64,000 nucleotides of DNA from Endothia cerciana (GCA_026119935.1 JALRMH010000018.1:496001-560000); one strand, 5' to 3'; counted from the first letter of the stretch, positions 35,601-47,193 are shown. The notes: generated from the letters alone by a model not told the origin. A program made the numbers and translations.

Positions 35601-38600
35601 CATTGTGCGAATGACGGCGTTAAGAGGAATGACCTCGTAGTATTTAGAATTGATGTAGGTGGATTGCAACTCGCGGATGAGCCTTGGCTCATCCTCTTGA
35701 GCTTTCTTTGTCAGCCTCTCCACCTCGGCCTTGCAGTTGTCGGCTTTCTCGGGCAACACGCTATCGATGCGGATGGACTTGAGTCTCGCCTTGACAGAAT
35801 TCATGAAGCGATTCCAACGCTCTTCTGACTTGGTGAAGATCTCGTTCTTCAATCTGAGATCTCGATCGACCTTCCACGTCAGACGGGCGCGTGGCACGAT
35901 GATCTCAAGAAGGTCGATTGGGTCCCAATGAATCCTCATTGACGTGTCGTGGTAATTAAAGTAGCGGATGTGCTCCTTCTGATAGTCATGGGGACACTCG
36001 AGATCCGGCCAGCATTTGAGGCCCCGGCCCCAAAATGACAACTCGAGGTATTTGCCAAAGGAGTACTTGCGTGCGATCTGGGATAACAACCCAAAGCCCA
36101 TGTCTTTCTTGCACACTTTACAGTAGCTCCACAGGTAGATAGGATCCTCAGCGTCGTTATCATCCATTATAGGCAGCTCGGCCCTCCTCAGAATGGCAGG
36201 ATCAAAGGGAAGAGGAGAGTTCCTCTCGATGAAGACGGTGATGCGAGCCTCGTCGTGGACATAGGTGCGATGATGCTGAGCCATTTGCCGGTCACAGCCA
36301 TTAGCATGACATATGGACTCAGCGCTCCCGCAGAGATCCTCAATGTATTGTCCAAGCGTGCAGTCCGGATCCATGTTGTCATCTGGGTCATCATGGTAGA
36401 AGCCGAAGGCTATCAGACCAGGCTCAGAGCATGGGATCTTCGTATCTGTGCAGATGACGGAGTAAAGAACGACGATGTTCTGGTGCGAGTACGGATCAAA
36501 CAGATCGAGCGCCCCTGCAATGAAATTCTCCCACTGTCGGGTCTGCGTCTGATAGTTGTAAAGAGCCTTGTCGTATTCTGCGTCATGAACCGCGTGGAGG
36601 ATTTCCATAATCTGTCTGGGGGCCTTCTGTCCGATCGCGTGTACCATCTCTGGTTTGATGAGCTGGAATCTCTGCGGCTTGGCCTTCTCATTTTCTCCTT
36701 GCTCCTCGATGACGTCCTGGTCACGCAGGCGTTTGAGGTAAACCAGCCGTCGTTCCTGCTCCCGGGCTTTCATGAGCAGGTAGGGCTGTGTGAACTTGAC
36801 GAAAGGAGAAGCCGATAGGAGTTTCGTCTCATACTTGGCAACCATGTCGCTGTAAAATTGTGGTGCAGGCACATCCTCCGGCACATGGTTGTCGTGACCT
36901 GAATGAATCGAGTGCAACGAAAGCAAGCTTTGAGTCTTTTCGGGTAGCGAGGATTGTGTAGCCTCAGGAGGCTGGCTGTCGTCGGTCTTGGAGTCCGTGT
37001 CAGCTCTGGGCTGGCTGCTCTGCTGGCTTTCGCCTGATGGCTCCTGATCGGTTGCGGCCGGTTCTGCTGCACTCTTGTTCTTGAAGCTCGCTGAAGAGTC
37101 GAGGCTCTGCTCGGCGTCGGGCTTGGATGGAGTGGGCGTAGGCAGACCATCTGGGTCTGTTCCCATGTACACCAAGTGGTCCCGCAGCAGCGCTGCCTCA
37201 AGCTTGAGGTTGTAAACAACGTAGATCATGAATTCTGTGACTCTCTTCATCCTGTGGAGCACTTGGGTGTTGGCGCCACGTAGAGCGATGGTGCAGCCCA
37301 AAGACTTGTTGCAGCCGGATATGAAGATGTAGGTCTTCTTGCGACCCGGGTAGTCATTGTTGACATACGTCTTGACCTCAAAGCCGCCGGCCTGGCCGAC
37401 TTGTGTTGGCAGTACCAACATGTCCAAGGACTCGATGATATCCGCTTTGGCGCACCGTGACACGGCCTCAATAACCGCCAGCTTCACGTTGTAAACAACG
37501 GCTATGCCTGCCTCCGAAAGGTATTGCAGCGCAACTCCTGAGACAGCTTTGTGCGCGAGCAGAACTTGAGGACGAAGATTGATGATACGATTGACTACCA
37601 TCCGCAGATACTCCTTCTCTTGCTCGATGACAGGTTGCAGACTCATGAAGTGCTGTTGTTGGTGACGTTGGTACTCAATCGGAAACGAAACAAGGACGAT
37701 CCGTGGGCTGGCAATTCGCCGCGGCATGCTCTTTAGAGCAAGGTTTTTGGTGAAGATTACGCCGGAGACATAGCTAGTGTCGCCAGGCTTGCCTCCGGGT
37801 ATCTTCTTCAGTTTCACATAATGGCGAATATCCATCAAGTCCCCTACTCGGGTGTCGGGGTCCACATCACTCGAGCACCAGATGAGAATGGGAATCAATG
37901 CCCTCTCCCATGCCGAGGGGTTCGGAACCTCAGCGTCCTGAAGAAGCTGTCCAAACAGCTTCTTGACATGCTGCAGGCTGGCCTCTGGGAGCACTTCGTC
38001 TTGCGCATCCTTTTGTCGGAGGGAACTGCTCCTCACGAGCTTCGTCGGCTCGATCGGAGTCGTCGGATCAAAGACCGCCAGTGATTCAACCGACATCCCC
38101 GGCCCTGGCAATTTGAAAATCCCCGAGCGCGGCCTCGGCGATCGCATGTGATAACCGGTCTGGCTCGTCGTACTCATATTCCTACGACGTGTCGACCTGC
38201 CATGGCTTATAATGCTGACGGCAGCAGCATCATCCTGCGCACGAGACACGATGCTGAGACCACTGATGCTCTTCTCCCCTCGTATCACTCTATGCCTTCG
38301 GTTCCCGCCCAAAAAGGGCCCAAAGTTTGATTTGTCAGGGTCGAGACTCGATGGAGTGATGTCGCTGCTGTTCATGGTGGCAAAGATGCTCATCTGTTGC
38401 TCGTCCCCGCTAGATTCTTCAGACATGTAGGGAGCAAGCTCAGGATCGATGATATTGTCGTCATGAAAAGCAGGAAGCTTGGACTTTCGCTGCAATTCTT
38501 CATTGGCCGACTTGCGAAACGGAGCAGAGTCGTCGTGGACCGGGGAGCCTTTGAGCCGCCCCAGCAGGTTGTGCTTCGAGTGATGACGCCGATGACCTGC

Positions 38601-40289
38601 TGACTGCGGTCGACCCGACGCCAAAGACCTCAGTGATCTTGAAGAGCTCGGTCGACTCAGTTGTGGGGCAGCATCTATCTCGAGGATCGCAGAGCGCCTG
38701 TTTGCATCCGTGATTCTCCTTGTGGCTGGGATGGCCATCATGGGAGCTGATGCCATCCTATTACCGTCGTAGTCTTCTACCCTCTCCAAAATGCTGCTCG
38801 CATCGTCGTCCACCTTTGACTTGTTGCCCTGGATTTGTTTCAGTGGGTTGGACCGGAAGATGGCAGGAAGGTAGGTGTCGTTGTCGGAGTCATCAGAGTC
38901 GCCTTCGTATCTGCTGTTGATGACATCGAGACAAGTCTTGCAGACTTTCAGGGTGCCGGGAACACCAAACTTCTGACCGGAGACGGTCGATGTACACTTC
39001 GAGTCGAAGATACAGCCACACGTCCGGCAGTGGTGTTTTCTTCGAAATGCGTAAAACGGTGCACCGCAGAGGAAGCATTCTTTTGTCGTCTCGTCTGCCA
39101 TCCAGAACTCCTTGCTCAGAACCTGTTTCCTCATCGCTTCGAGTGTTTTGCTCACTGTTCCAGGGCCATCAACGGCCCTGGTACCGGGTATGCGAACGCC
39201 GCCGGTTGAGAGTTTTTCCGGTCTCTCGTTGTGATGAAAAGATTCGTGGTGCACAGAACCATGGGCTGACATGTTAATCGGGCTTGGCTCGGCCCTGCCT
39301 TCCATCGAAGAGGACCTAGAGTGCAACTCCACAGACGTCCTAGAACGGCTGATGCGATCGATTACAGCTGGCTTCCTCAGGCTGTCTGCCGAAGGCCGTG
39401 GTTGATGGACCATGAGACCACCTGCCACCGTGCTAGAGGTCCTGACCGGGCTCAGCGCGGTCTCGGAGCTCCCGTCGTGGCTGAAAGAGTCTTGCCGCCT
39501 CGAGCCCCGGCTGTCCATCACCCTGTCGCTTATATGTCTAGACTCGCTTGGGTCGTAGACGCTGGAACTCCGAGAGGCGCTTGTAGTCCTGAGTTCCGGC
39601 AGTTGATTAAACGGCCGCCTGCCATTCTCTTCAGTTCGCGTCGTGACACCTCGCCCATCATCATCCTTGAACGCGCTGACCGTGACCGGCGCGATAGCCG
39701 TGTCCGCAATCGTAGGGGCCCCCTTCACGATCTTGGGTAGACTCGGCGCACTCTTTGCTGTGCTGACAGTCACAACCGATGACGCCTTCGATGACTGGGG
39801 GGCCAACGGGTAGCCATCTGGCAGCACCACAGATGCGGCTGACGAAGCTACGGCCTGTGAGTAGTCCGAGGCCTGGCTCGTGAGCCCATCGCCCCATGCT
39901 AGGGGAGCAGCAGATGCCTTGCCCTTCTTGGGTCCGCCGTCAAGCCTCTCCGGTGTTTCCAGGTCCGGCATGTTTCCCTTCCCACCTGCGCCGACAGCCT
40001 CCTTGAGACGGCTGTACAGGCCGCTGATACCATGGTGTACGAGTTCGGTGGGCGAGCCCCTATTGTCCGCCGGGACGGAGGCCGGAGGAGGCGTAAAGTC
40101 GTTGAAGGTGGTCAGGGCATCCGACTGGCTGGCCGACGTGTGTATCTTGTCAAGGGTTTGCGCAAGCTGTTCCTTCTCGACCTGGGAGATGGTGGAGATG
40201 GAGTTGAAGGATTCGCGACGGGACCTGAGACCTTCGACGGAGGCGGTCGAGGGGGCCATGGTCGATCTGACTGGGGTGCTGGGCTCCAT
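32650..40289 (-). CDS. fab1: 1-Phosphatidylinositol-3-phosphate 5-kinase Fab1/PIKfyve
   Basis: Makes PI(3,5)P2 on the vacuole/endosome membrane. Main exon 40289-33072 and last exon 33015-32650 are joined by a 56-base phase-0 intron (TCT-GTC, Ser-Val), giving 2,527 residues. A FYVE finger lies at about 405-462 with the KHHCRTCG signature and CxxC pairs. The CCT/GroEL-like region sits near 790-1060 (VVYNVKLAVIEAVSRCAK, LGCTIALRGA), then a conserved Cys-rich region, and the PIP-kinase domain is C-terminal from about 2,190 (FDLKGSMRNR, DYSLMIAVDE). Long Ser/Pro/Glu-rich stretches separate them. The frame is open upstream to 40427 but has no ATG before 40289; a spliced alternative start at 40417 is described in the findings. 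Unusually long even for the family because of the linkers. Confidence 0.95.
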
Positions 40290-41354
40290 ACCTGCTTGCC
40301 CTGCCCACTCCTGGAGGAGCGCGCAGACCGGTGTGGTGTCTTGATCGTGGATCGTCACTTGCTCACGGCCTCTGAAAGGCGCGAATAGTACGCATCTGGT
40401 CGACTCGTAGAGATCATGGATGTGTCTTCATGGTCTGTAGATACAACGGGACTATCTGGTTGAGGAGAGGAATGTTGTTGGTCATCTTGAGCCTGGCAAT
40501 GCACCCTGACGTAGGTGGAAGGGTGGGTGGTTGAGAAGAAGGAGACAAGCTCACAGTCAGACAGTCAGACCGGATCAGCCAAGCGGCACGACTACTGCTC
40601 GCGTAGCTACATGTGTGGCACCCTTATGTCTTCACGACATCACAGGCGGGGAGATGTCAAGATGGCAAGGTGGATGCGCTGGCACGGGAGTTGCGCGATA
40701 TGGAGGCTGCCTTGTCTGGTATTGATGCGAAAGTTGGTCGAGGGGTGACTGACCTTGTACGCGGTGTGTCTAGAAGATCAGAATGGGATTGGCGGTGATA
40801 AACCTAACCCAGGTGCCATCCCACTTCTATGCACTATGTAATAGCTCCGGGCGAGGGGCGAGGGGCGAGGGGCGTGCAACCGCCACTAACGATCCTTGCG
40901 AGGCCACTGTCGGCGCGGGGGCGCCTACGGGGGGTGTGGGCTTAGACCACCCAGGCACGCCAGGGTCACCTCTGGAGACTTGCCCGCAGGCGCTGCGTCA
41001 TCCCCCCAAGGTTGGCACGGGGTGGGTGTGGGGGGGGGGGGTCAACGCCAGGGGAGTGAGCACATGACAACGGGTGTGCAGAATCCCTGTAAGAGACGCG
41101 CCTCGGTTGAATGCGTACTCGACCGCGTTTCTAACCGATCATCGTGTGGCCCTGAACTGACCACCTACTCCTGTCACAACGACGCCGGCTGCAAGGCCAA
41201 ACCGGAATGGGCCCAGGCAGCGGAGTTGTCCGCCGGGAGAGCTGATCGTCTATTAGGCCAGTTGCCGACCTCGATTCGATTAACTTCCTTCCTCACGACC
41301 GTCCAACCCCGAGAGAGCGGTGCTGGTCGTGTTGACCAGCGGGGGAACCAGCAG
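40290..41354. promoter_or_regulatory. Shared upstream region of fab1 and the adjacent unknown gene
   Basis: About 1.07 kb between divergent starts. Contains short GGCGAGG direct repeats (40852-40877) and a G12 run (41030-41041). The plus frame is open through part of it, but the translation is unnatural before the ATG at 41355. A candidate non-coding or alternative first exon of fab1 lies at 40417-40367. Confidence 0.4.
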
Positions 41355-43955
41355 ATGGCTTCCAATCTTCCCGACGGTCTTGTCCAGTCTGACCGTTTCA
41401 TCAAACGGCGATACGTGCAGATCCCAACGGACCAAGAGAGGCTTCTCGATGACGAGAATGCCTGGTCCGAAAACCTCAGTCATGGGAACTATGGCATGTT
41501 GAACCTTCCGGCACAGGTCCTGAAAGACATCAAGGATTCTCACACGAGCAAGCATGCGGAGCTCACCCAGAAGGCCCCGCCATCCTCACTGGCGCCGAGA
41601 CCTGCGGAGGATGCAGGAGCTGCATCCGAACCAACAGCGCAAGAGCGAGCAGCGTCCAGCCCGGTCAACGACGACGAGAGTGATGGCTCGCGTCCTCTTT
41701 GTTCTTGGCCCGAAACTCAACGTTGCGGAGAGGGGAACGCTGCCACTGCGCAAGAGCTCATTAAGACCGAAGCGCAGACTCCGCCAAGAAGCCGGTATCA
41801 GTCGCCTCTGTGCAGCAGTCGGCCCAAGAGGAGACGCTCGCCGTTGTTCGTCCAGGACGATCCCGCAAGCAGCGCCGCAGACAGCGAGGGCCTGGAGATA
41901 GAACCCCCCGGCTTCCTGAGCCAGACAATGGAATCGCCGGTCAATAAGGCTGCCTTGCGCGCCGTCGCCACTGGCTCGCGCAGACCAGAGCCCACTCCTC
42001 CATCCGCTCAAATGCCTCTAGGTACGGTTGAGAGTGTCATGCGGCTGCCCCCTGCCAAGAAAAGGCGGAATTTGGAAGAGATCCAACCCTCAGAGGATGG
42101 CATAGGAGCTTCGGAACCAGCAGGCGTTCCCAAAGCCAGTTCAGGGCCGCCGTCTAGGAAGCCTGACAGCAATCAAAACAGCTTGGCAGCGAGTACCTTG
42201 ACCAACTCATATGGGTCACAACGTGCGCATCGGCGACCTGATGCCACGGACTCGTCAAGGATCAGGTCCGATCCTGCAGCTTATCAGCAACACTCCAGCT
42301 TCACGCCCACGTGGGAGGGCCGCCGAAAGGCCACGACAGCCCAGCCGGAAGCCAACCCGGGAACCCCAACGCCTGGGCCTTTGTTCGCACCGCCACCGCC
42401 TCAGCGCATAGCCGAGCGCACAGCGTCACCTACCACGAGACAGGATCTGCCTCCAGACAAGGAGAGCCAGGCTGCGCGGACTCCCTACGAGGAATTCAAA
42501 GCGGCGTACGCCGATTACGCAGAAAACAGCAGGAAATTTGTCAGCGCATGTCTCAGCGTCAACCAGCTGCGGCGCGATCGACAACTTCCCGAGTTCCTCT
42601 ACGATGACTACGTCAGGGCCCATTCATCAGAATACCTCTTATACGTGTCAGAATGTGACAGGAAGAAGGCTGACAAAATCCTGCCGGCTATCCAATGGTA
42701 CAACGATACCACAAAAGATGTGCAATATGCCAAAAGACTTATACGGAAGGATAACCTGGCCGCCATCCTGGAAGCCCACGCCAAAGAGGCACACTCCGTA
42801 AGACGATGCCTTGGGGACTCTCAGTCTACTACATCAGAGTCGGCCGCTGAGGAAAGCGACGAGGACATGGAAGATACAGCCGAGGAAAACGAGGAAGAGC
42901 GGGAACGGGAACCAGAGGCTGTCGAGCTGGGCGATGACGAGGGCTCTCGACCTTCTCCAGAGCCTTACGTTGAATCGCCCCGGCCCCAGCCAATCAGGAG
43001 ACCATCCAGGCCAGTGCGCGATAGCGGTGCGGCAGATATCGATGGCCTGTCCGAGGAAAGACATCTGTTTGCAAATGCTCAGACTGTAAGCCAGGGAAAT
43101 GAAAACATGGAGGACGCTCTCGAGGATGAGGGGGTCGCAAGTGATGAGCGTCCTCTCGTTGCGGCTACCCCGACATGTCACATTGAGCCATCAGGGCCAG
43201 CAAGAATACCATCAACTCCTCAGGAACGCGGCGTTGCAGGAGAGCAAGAGACGTCGGCGTTGCGCAAGTCGTATGCGTCTCAGAGAACCACCCGGCAATC
43301 TCGCGCCTCGGTCGATCCGATCGAGGTCTTTAGACAGACCCCATCTTCGACTCCGGTGCGCTCAGAAACGGCACGGTCTCAGACATTTCGCAACGGCCGA
43401 GTCCCCGAGGCTACAGCCGTTTCACCGCTACAAGGTGCACCGAGATCTTCAGCTAGAGACAGACAGCGGGACCCTCCTGAGGACGATGAGGATGCCGGCA
43501 GGGTAAATGCACCTGAGCGAGCCGTCCAGAAAACGATGTCACCTCTCCAGAAGAAGACAGTGCATAAGCCGCCAGTGCCCCAGCCGCAATCGGTTCATGA
43601 TGACGGTGGTGACGACAGCGACAAGGACGCTTTCGAGGCCCCACCCAAAGAGCCGGCGCCAGCAGCGATAGCACGACTGGATTATACTTCAACGGCGCCC
43701 GCGGCCAGCAACTTTTCTCGTGTAGAGAGAAACGTCAGGATGTCCAAGCAGGCAACCTCATGGACCACGAGTGCATCCAGTCTCGGGGCCGGTACGAGTC
43801 ACAGCCCGGCATCGTCACAGAGGTCCTACGCCAATGCGCCGCGATCAAAGAAGCGGTTGGTCGAGTCTGCGAGGGATCGAAGCAGGAATCTGAAGGCGTT
43901 CCTGAAGCACAGATCAACTGCCACGCCTAGCTCGGCCTTGGCCAGTAGGAAGTAG
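41355..43955 (+). CDS. Unrecognised acidic, largely disordered protein with one conserved helical block
   Basis: Single exon, 866 residues from ATG 41355 (context cagATGG), chosen because everything upstream in the frame looks like leader. The N-terminus (about 1-60) is ordered-looking: FIKRRYVQIPTDQERLLDD and YGMLNLPAQVLKDI. Long Ser/Pro/Arg-rich linkers follow. A compact helical block at about 375-485 contains YEEFKAAYADYAENSRKF, LRRDRQLPEFLYDDYVRAH and KADKILPAIQWYND. Then comes a Glu/Asp-rich stretch (DEDMEDTAEENEEE) and a basic Ser-rich tail ending in Lys/Arg clusters. Several short Lys/Arg patches (KKRRN, PKRRRS) suggest a nuclear protein. No enzyme motif is visible. A chromatin or telomere role is conceivable from the layout but unsupported. 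Confidence 0.75.
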   Translation: MASNLPDGLVQSDRFIKRRYVQIPTDQERLLDDENAWSENLSHGNYGMLNLPAQVLKDIKDSHTSKHAELTQKAPPSSLAPRPAEDAGAASEPTAQERAASSPVNDDESDGSRPLCSWPETQRCGEGNAATAQELIKTEAQTPPRSRYQSPLCSSRPKRRRSPLFVQDDPASSAADSEGLEIEPPGFLSQTMESPVNKAALRAVATGSRRPEPTPPSAQMPLGTVESVMRLPPAKKRRNLEEIQPSEDGIGASEPAGVPKASSGPPSRKPDSNQNSLAASTLTNSYGSQRAHRRPDATDSSRIRSDPAAYQQHSSFTPTWEGRRKATTAQPEANPGTPTPGPLFAPPPPQRIAERTASPTTRQDLPPDKESQAARTPYEEFKAAYADYAENSRKFVSACLSVNQLRRDRQLPEFLYDDYVRAHSSEYLLYVSECDRKKADKILPAIQWYNDTTKDVQYAKRLIRKDNLAAILEAHAKEAHSVRRCLGDSQSTTSESAAEESDEDMEDTAEENEEEREREPEAVELGDDEGSRPSPEPYVESPRPQPIRRPSRPVRDSGAADIDGLSEERHLFANAQTVSQGNENMEDALEDEGVASDERPLVAATPTCHIEPSGPARIPSTPQERGVAGEQETSALRKSYASQRTTRQSRASVDPIEVFRQTPSSTPVRSETARSQTFRNGRVPEATAVSPLQGAPRSSARDRQRDPPEDDEDAGRVNAPERAVQKTMSPLQKKTVHKPPVPQPQSVHDDGGDDSDKDAFEAPPKEPAPAAIARLDYTSTAPAASNFSRVERNVRMSKQATSWTTSASSLGAGTSHSPASSQRSYANAPRSKKRLVESARDRSRNLKAFLKHRSTATPSSALASRK

Positions 43956-44810
43956 GATTAGGTTGTTATGGAATGCTGCGAGGCTGGCCCACACGGGGAC
44001 AGGCACGTATCATGAGAATTAGCTAAAAGAAGAAGCGAGCTTAGAGCTGCTCCCTACAGAAAACTATATCAGATACCCGTATCGCGAGTCAAGACACCGA
44101 ACAAGGATCGATCATCTGACAACTCTTGGTGAATGCATCAGCTTTCCGAATAATCACGAACCTCTTGCGTCGGTGGGAACTTTATCAACAAAATGCGAGG
44201 AAAATTGTTGGGCGTCGCCCAGTTCTAGGTGCCGAGAGGCCCCAAGGCCCCATATATATATCCCAGCGTCTCGGGGAGCGACGAGAGCCCAGCCCCAGGG
44301 CCACACAATCGGGCGTCGGCCAATCGGCCGAGTTGCGCATCGACGACCCCTTCTCAGCGCTGCCCTGCGGTCGCGGCAGACCCCCGATCGCCGTTGGCGG
44401 CAGGTCGGAATAAAAAGGCTAGAAGGCTGTAGCATCAACCGTGGTTAATTGTGGAACATTGGCGAGCGAGGTGGATCAGCGACGAACTCTCGTCCTGATT
44501 AAGGTCCAGAGGCTGGTCGGGACGAGCCCCCACGGCCCAGAAGTACAAACGGCCCTGGATCAAGCCATACGGATTATACTGCAGTCAGCCTAATAGCCCG
44601 ACCCTACGCCACGCCCACACCTGCTCGATTCTGTCAGGTATCGTATCCGTACAGTTTCTCGTATTACCTAGATAGGCGGTGGTGTTGGGGAGACCCGGAA
44701 CGTGGTGTTGCCTAGACGCGAACGCAGACGTACTGTGCAGACGCAGACGCAGACGCAGCCCCAGGGGGACGTTCTGACTGATGAGCTAGAAAGCGGTGCC
44801 ACTGGTGGGG

Positions 44811-44841
<31 letters not shown>

Positions 44842-44848
44842 CCTCTCT
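44811..44848 (+). repeat. (CT)n microsatellite
   Basis: Mostly perfect CT dinucleotides, broken once by CCC near the right end. Confidence 0.9.
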
Positions 44849-45066
44849 TGCCGTACAGCAGCCCGCTGCAGCCCGCTGCAGCCCACACCTCAAACCCGCG
44901 GCGGCAGCGATCTGGGTCCCCGTCTCGGTGTCTCAAATCATGGACCGAACCCGCAACTGCAAGTACCCTTGTCAGGACAAGCATCGGACATTTGCATGCT
45001 GGTCGCATTATCTCTGATATAGTCGAGTGATCCTCATCTCACCCCCTTCTCCTATGCTGCCCTTCC

Positions 45067-45094
45067 TTTTTTTTTTTTTTTTTTTTTTTTTTTT
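45067..45094 (+). repeat. T28 homopolymer in the leader of the acyl-CoA synthetase gene
   Basis: Twenty-eight consecutive T ending 20 bases before ATG 45115. The exact length may be unreliable in assemblies. Confidence 0.9.
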
Positions 45095-45114
45095 CCCTTT
45101 CTCCCCTGCTCATA

Positions 45115-47193
45115 ATGACAATTGGCCCCTCGGCGTGGCGATCCGTACTGAGAAGGCTGTCACCTCAAACCTCACCAGGGAGCCTCACAACAGCGACGCT
45201 GAGGAGCTCACGGAGCATACGGCCCGGCTCGACATCACCACGCCATTTCCCGAGGTTCAAACGCCGGCACGGCCTCGCTGGTGTGAGAATGGCCTCGACG
45301 CTCCCGAGACTGCCGGTCTTTGAGGCGATATCGAGCCACGACCCGGAGTCGACCGTGGCCGTTCACTCTGCCTCGCAGCGGACCTTCAGGTACGGGGAGC
45401 TGCTCGGCGACGTGTGCCGGGCCCGGAACAGGCTGCTGGAGGAGGCCGGCAGGGATGATATCGACGGCGAGAGGGTGGCGTTCCTGGTAGAGAACAGCTA
45501 CGACTACATAGGTGAGCAGAAGGGACCCCGCGGCCTCAGAACTTGGACCCCCGGGCTGAAAAACCCACCTCCAGTAACATGGCTCGCCATCCTCGCGGCA
45601 AAGGCCATAGCGGTGCCCCTCTCCCCCTCCTTCCCGGCACCAGAACTGCAGTATATCCTGGGCCACAGCGAGGCGTTCCTCCTCCTCTCCTCGGCCCGCT
45701 TCAGCACCAAGGCGGAGGAGACCCTCTCCCTGCCGCTAGTCACGCCACCCAAGCACGTCGAGCTCACCAAGCACCTCGGCGGGCCCGCCCCGCGCGGTGG
45801 GCCCGCCGTGACCCTCTCGGAGAGCACCGACCCTGGCGGCGCGGGCATGATGCTCTACACGTCCGGTACGACCAACAGGCCCAAGGGCGTGCTCATCCCC
45901 CAGGCCGTGATGACGGCGCAGGCGCGGAGCCTGCTGCAGGCGTGGGAGTACGCGCCGGGCGACCGGCTGCTGCACGTGCTGCCGCTGCACCACATCCACG
46001 GGACGATCAACGCCATCTTCACGCCGCTGTTCTCGGGCAGCTCGGTCGAGTTCCTGTACCCGTTCAACGCGGACGCCGTCTGGAGGAGGTTTGCCGCGCC
46101 GTTTCTGGAGGGCGCGGGCGGCGCGAACGGGCACGCGAACGGCGTCAATGGGCATGCCGGGACGGACGGGGCCGACGGGGCCAACGGCCACCCCACCCCG
46201 CCGAGGGAGAAGATCACCTTCTTCACCGTCGTGCCGACGGTCTACTCTCGCCTCCTCGCCACGCACCGGACCCTACCCCCGGACCTCCAGACGGCGGCCC
46301 GCCTCGCCATCTCGCCCGAGCACCTCCGCCTCTGCATCTCCGGGTCCGCCGCGCTCCCCACGCCCGTCAAGCGCGCCTGGTCGGACCTCTCCCACGGCAA
46401 TGTCCTCCTCGAGCGCTTCGGCATGACCGAGGTCGGCATGGCCCTCTCCTGCGGCCTCCACTTCGCCGACCGCGTCGACGGCTCCGTCGGCTGGCCCCTC
46501 CCCTCGGTCGAGGCGCGGCTGGTCGACGTGGACACGGGCAAGGTCATCCGGCCCGGGGACGGCGCCGGCGGCGGGGGGGGCGCGCCGGAAGACCCCGAGG
46601 GCCGCGAGCCCTCGGGCGAGATCCAGCTGCGCGGGCCCACCATCTTCAGGGAGTACTGGCGCAACCCGGCCGCCACCGCCGCCGAGTTCGTCCCGGGCGA
46701 CGACGGCCGCGGCAGCTGGTTCAAGACGGGCGACGTCGCGGTGCGGCGGCCCGTGCCCACCGCCGGGGGGTCCGCGGCCTCCGTGCCCTCGCAGGCCTGG
46801 ACCGGCGGCGACATGTTCTTCATCCTGGGGCGGAAGTCCGCGGACATCATCAAGTCCGGCGGCGAGAAGGTGTCGGCGCTCGAGGTCGAGCGGGAGCTCC
46901 TGTCGCTGCCCGAGATCGCGGAGGCGGCGGTCGTCGCCGTCCCGAGCGGGAAGTGGGGCCAGAAGGTGGGCGCCGTGGTGATCCTGAACAAGGAGAACCT
47001 GCCCGAGGCGGAGGGGGCGAAGTGGACAGCCCTGGACATGAGGAGGGCGCTCAAGGGTCGCCTCGTGGCGTACAAGATACCGCAGGTGCTCCGGGTCGTG
47101 GATCACATACCGCGGAACGCGATGGGCAAGATCAATAAGAAGCAGCTGGTGAAGGCTATCTTCCAGGATGACTTCAGTGGGGACGAGATGTGA
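45115..47193 (+). CDS. ACSF3-like malonyl/acyl-CoA synthetase, probably mitochondrial
   Basis: AMP-forming ligase of the ANL superfamily; ACSF3 relatives activate malonate for mitochondrial fatty-acid synthesis. Exons 45115-45511 and 45575-47193 give 671 residues. Starting at 45115 adds about 57 residues rich in Arg, Ser and Thr with no acidic residue, a good mitochondrial presequence; a cytosolic form could start at 45286 (MASTLPRLP). Motifs: MLYTSGTTNRPKG (P-loop), LPLHHIHGTINAIF, RFGMTEVGMALS, KTGDVAVRR and the C-terminal catalytic lysine region PRNAMGKINKKQL. A Gly/Asn/Ala-rich insert lies between the HHIHG and VVPTVYSRLL parts. The 63-base intron is a multiple of three without a stop, so retention would add 21 residues. 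Substrate is inferred from family resemblance. Confidence 0.87.
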   Translation: MTIGPSAWRSVLRRLSPQTSPGSLTTATLRSSRSIRPGSTSPRHFPRFKRRHGLAGVRMASTLPRLPVFEAISSHDPESTVAVHSASQRTFRYGELLGDVCRARNRLLEEAGRDDIDGERVAFLVENSYDYIGEQKGPRGLRTWTPGLKNPPPVTWLAILAAKAIAVPLSPSFPAPELQYILGHSEAFLLLSSARFSTKAEETLSLPLVTPPKHVELTKHLGGPAPRGGPAVTLSESTDPGGAGMMLYTSGTTNRPKGVLIPQAVMTAQARSLLQAWEYAPGDRLLHVLPLHHIHGTINAIFTPLFSGSSVEFLYPFNADAVWRRFAAPFLEGAGGANGHANGVNGHAGTDGADGANGHPTPPREKITFFTVVPTVYSRLLATHRTLPPDLQTAARLAISPEHLRLCISGSAALPTPVKRAWSDLSHGNVLLERFGMTEVGMALSCGLHFADRVDGSVGWPLPSVEARLVDVDTGKVIRPGDGAGGGGGAPEDPEGREPSGEIQLRGPTIFREYWRNPAATAAEFVPGDDGRGSWFKTGDVAVRRPVPTAGGSAASVPSQAWTGGDMFFILGRKSADIIKSGGEKVSALEVERELLSLPEIAEAAVVAVPSGKWGQKVGAVVILNKENLPEAEGAKWTALDMRRALKGRLVAYKIPQVLRVVDHIPRNAMGKINKKQLVKAIFQDDFSGDEM

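Larger units (their letters stand above)
43956..45114. other. Intergenic stretch with several simple repeats
   Basis: About 1.16 kb before the acyl-CoA synthetase gene. Holds CAGACG-like repeats (44739-44757), a CT repeat, three CTGCAGCCCG units (44870-44885) and a T28 tract. No supported gene. Confidence 0.45.

Noticed and set aside
40896..41354. In-frame extension of the unknown protein upstream of 41355
   Set aside because: Composition is unlike the protein, it overlaps a G12 run, and ATG 41355 has a much better context.
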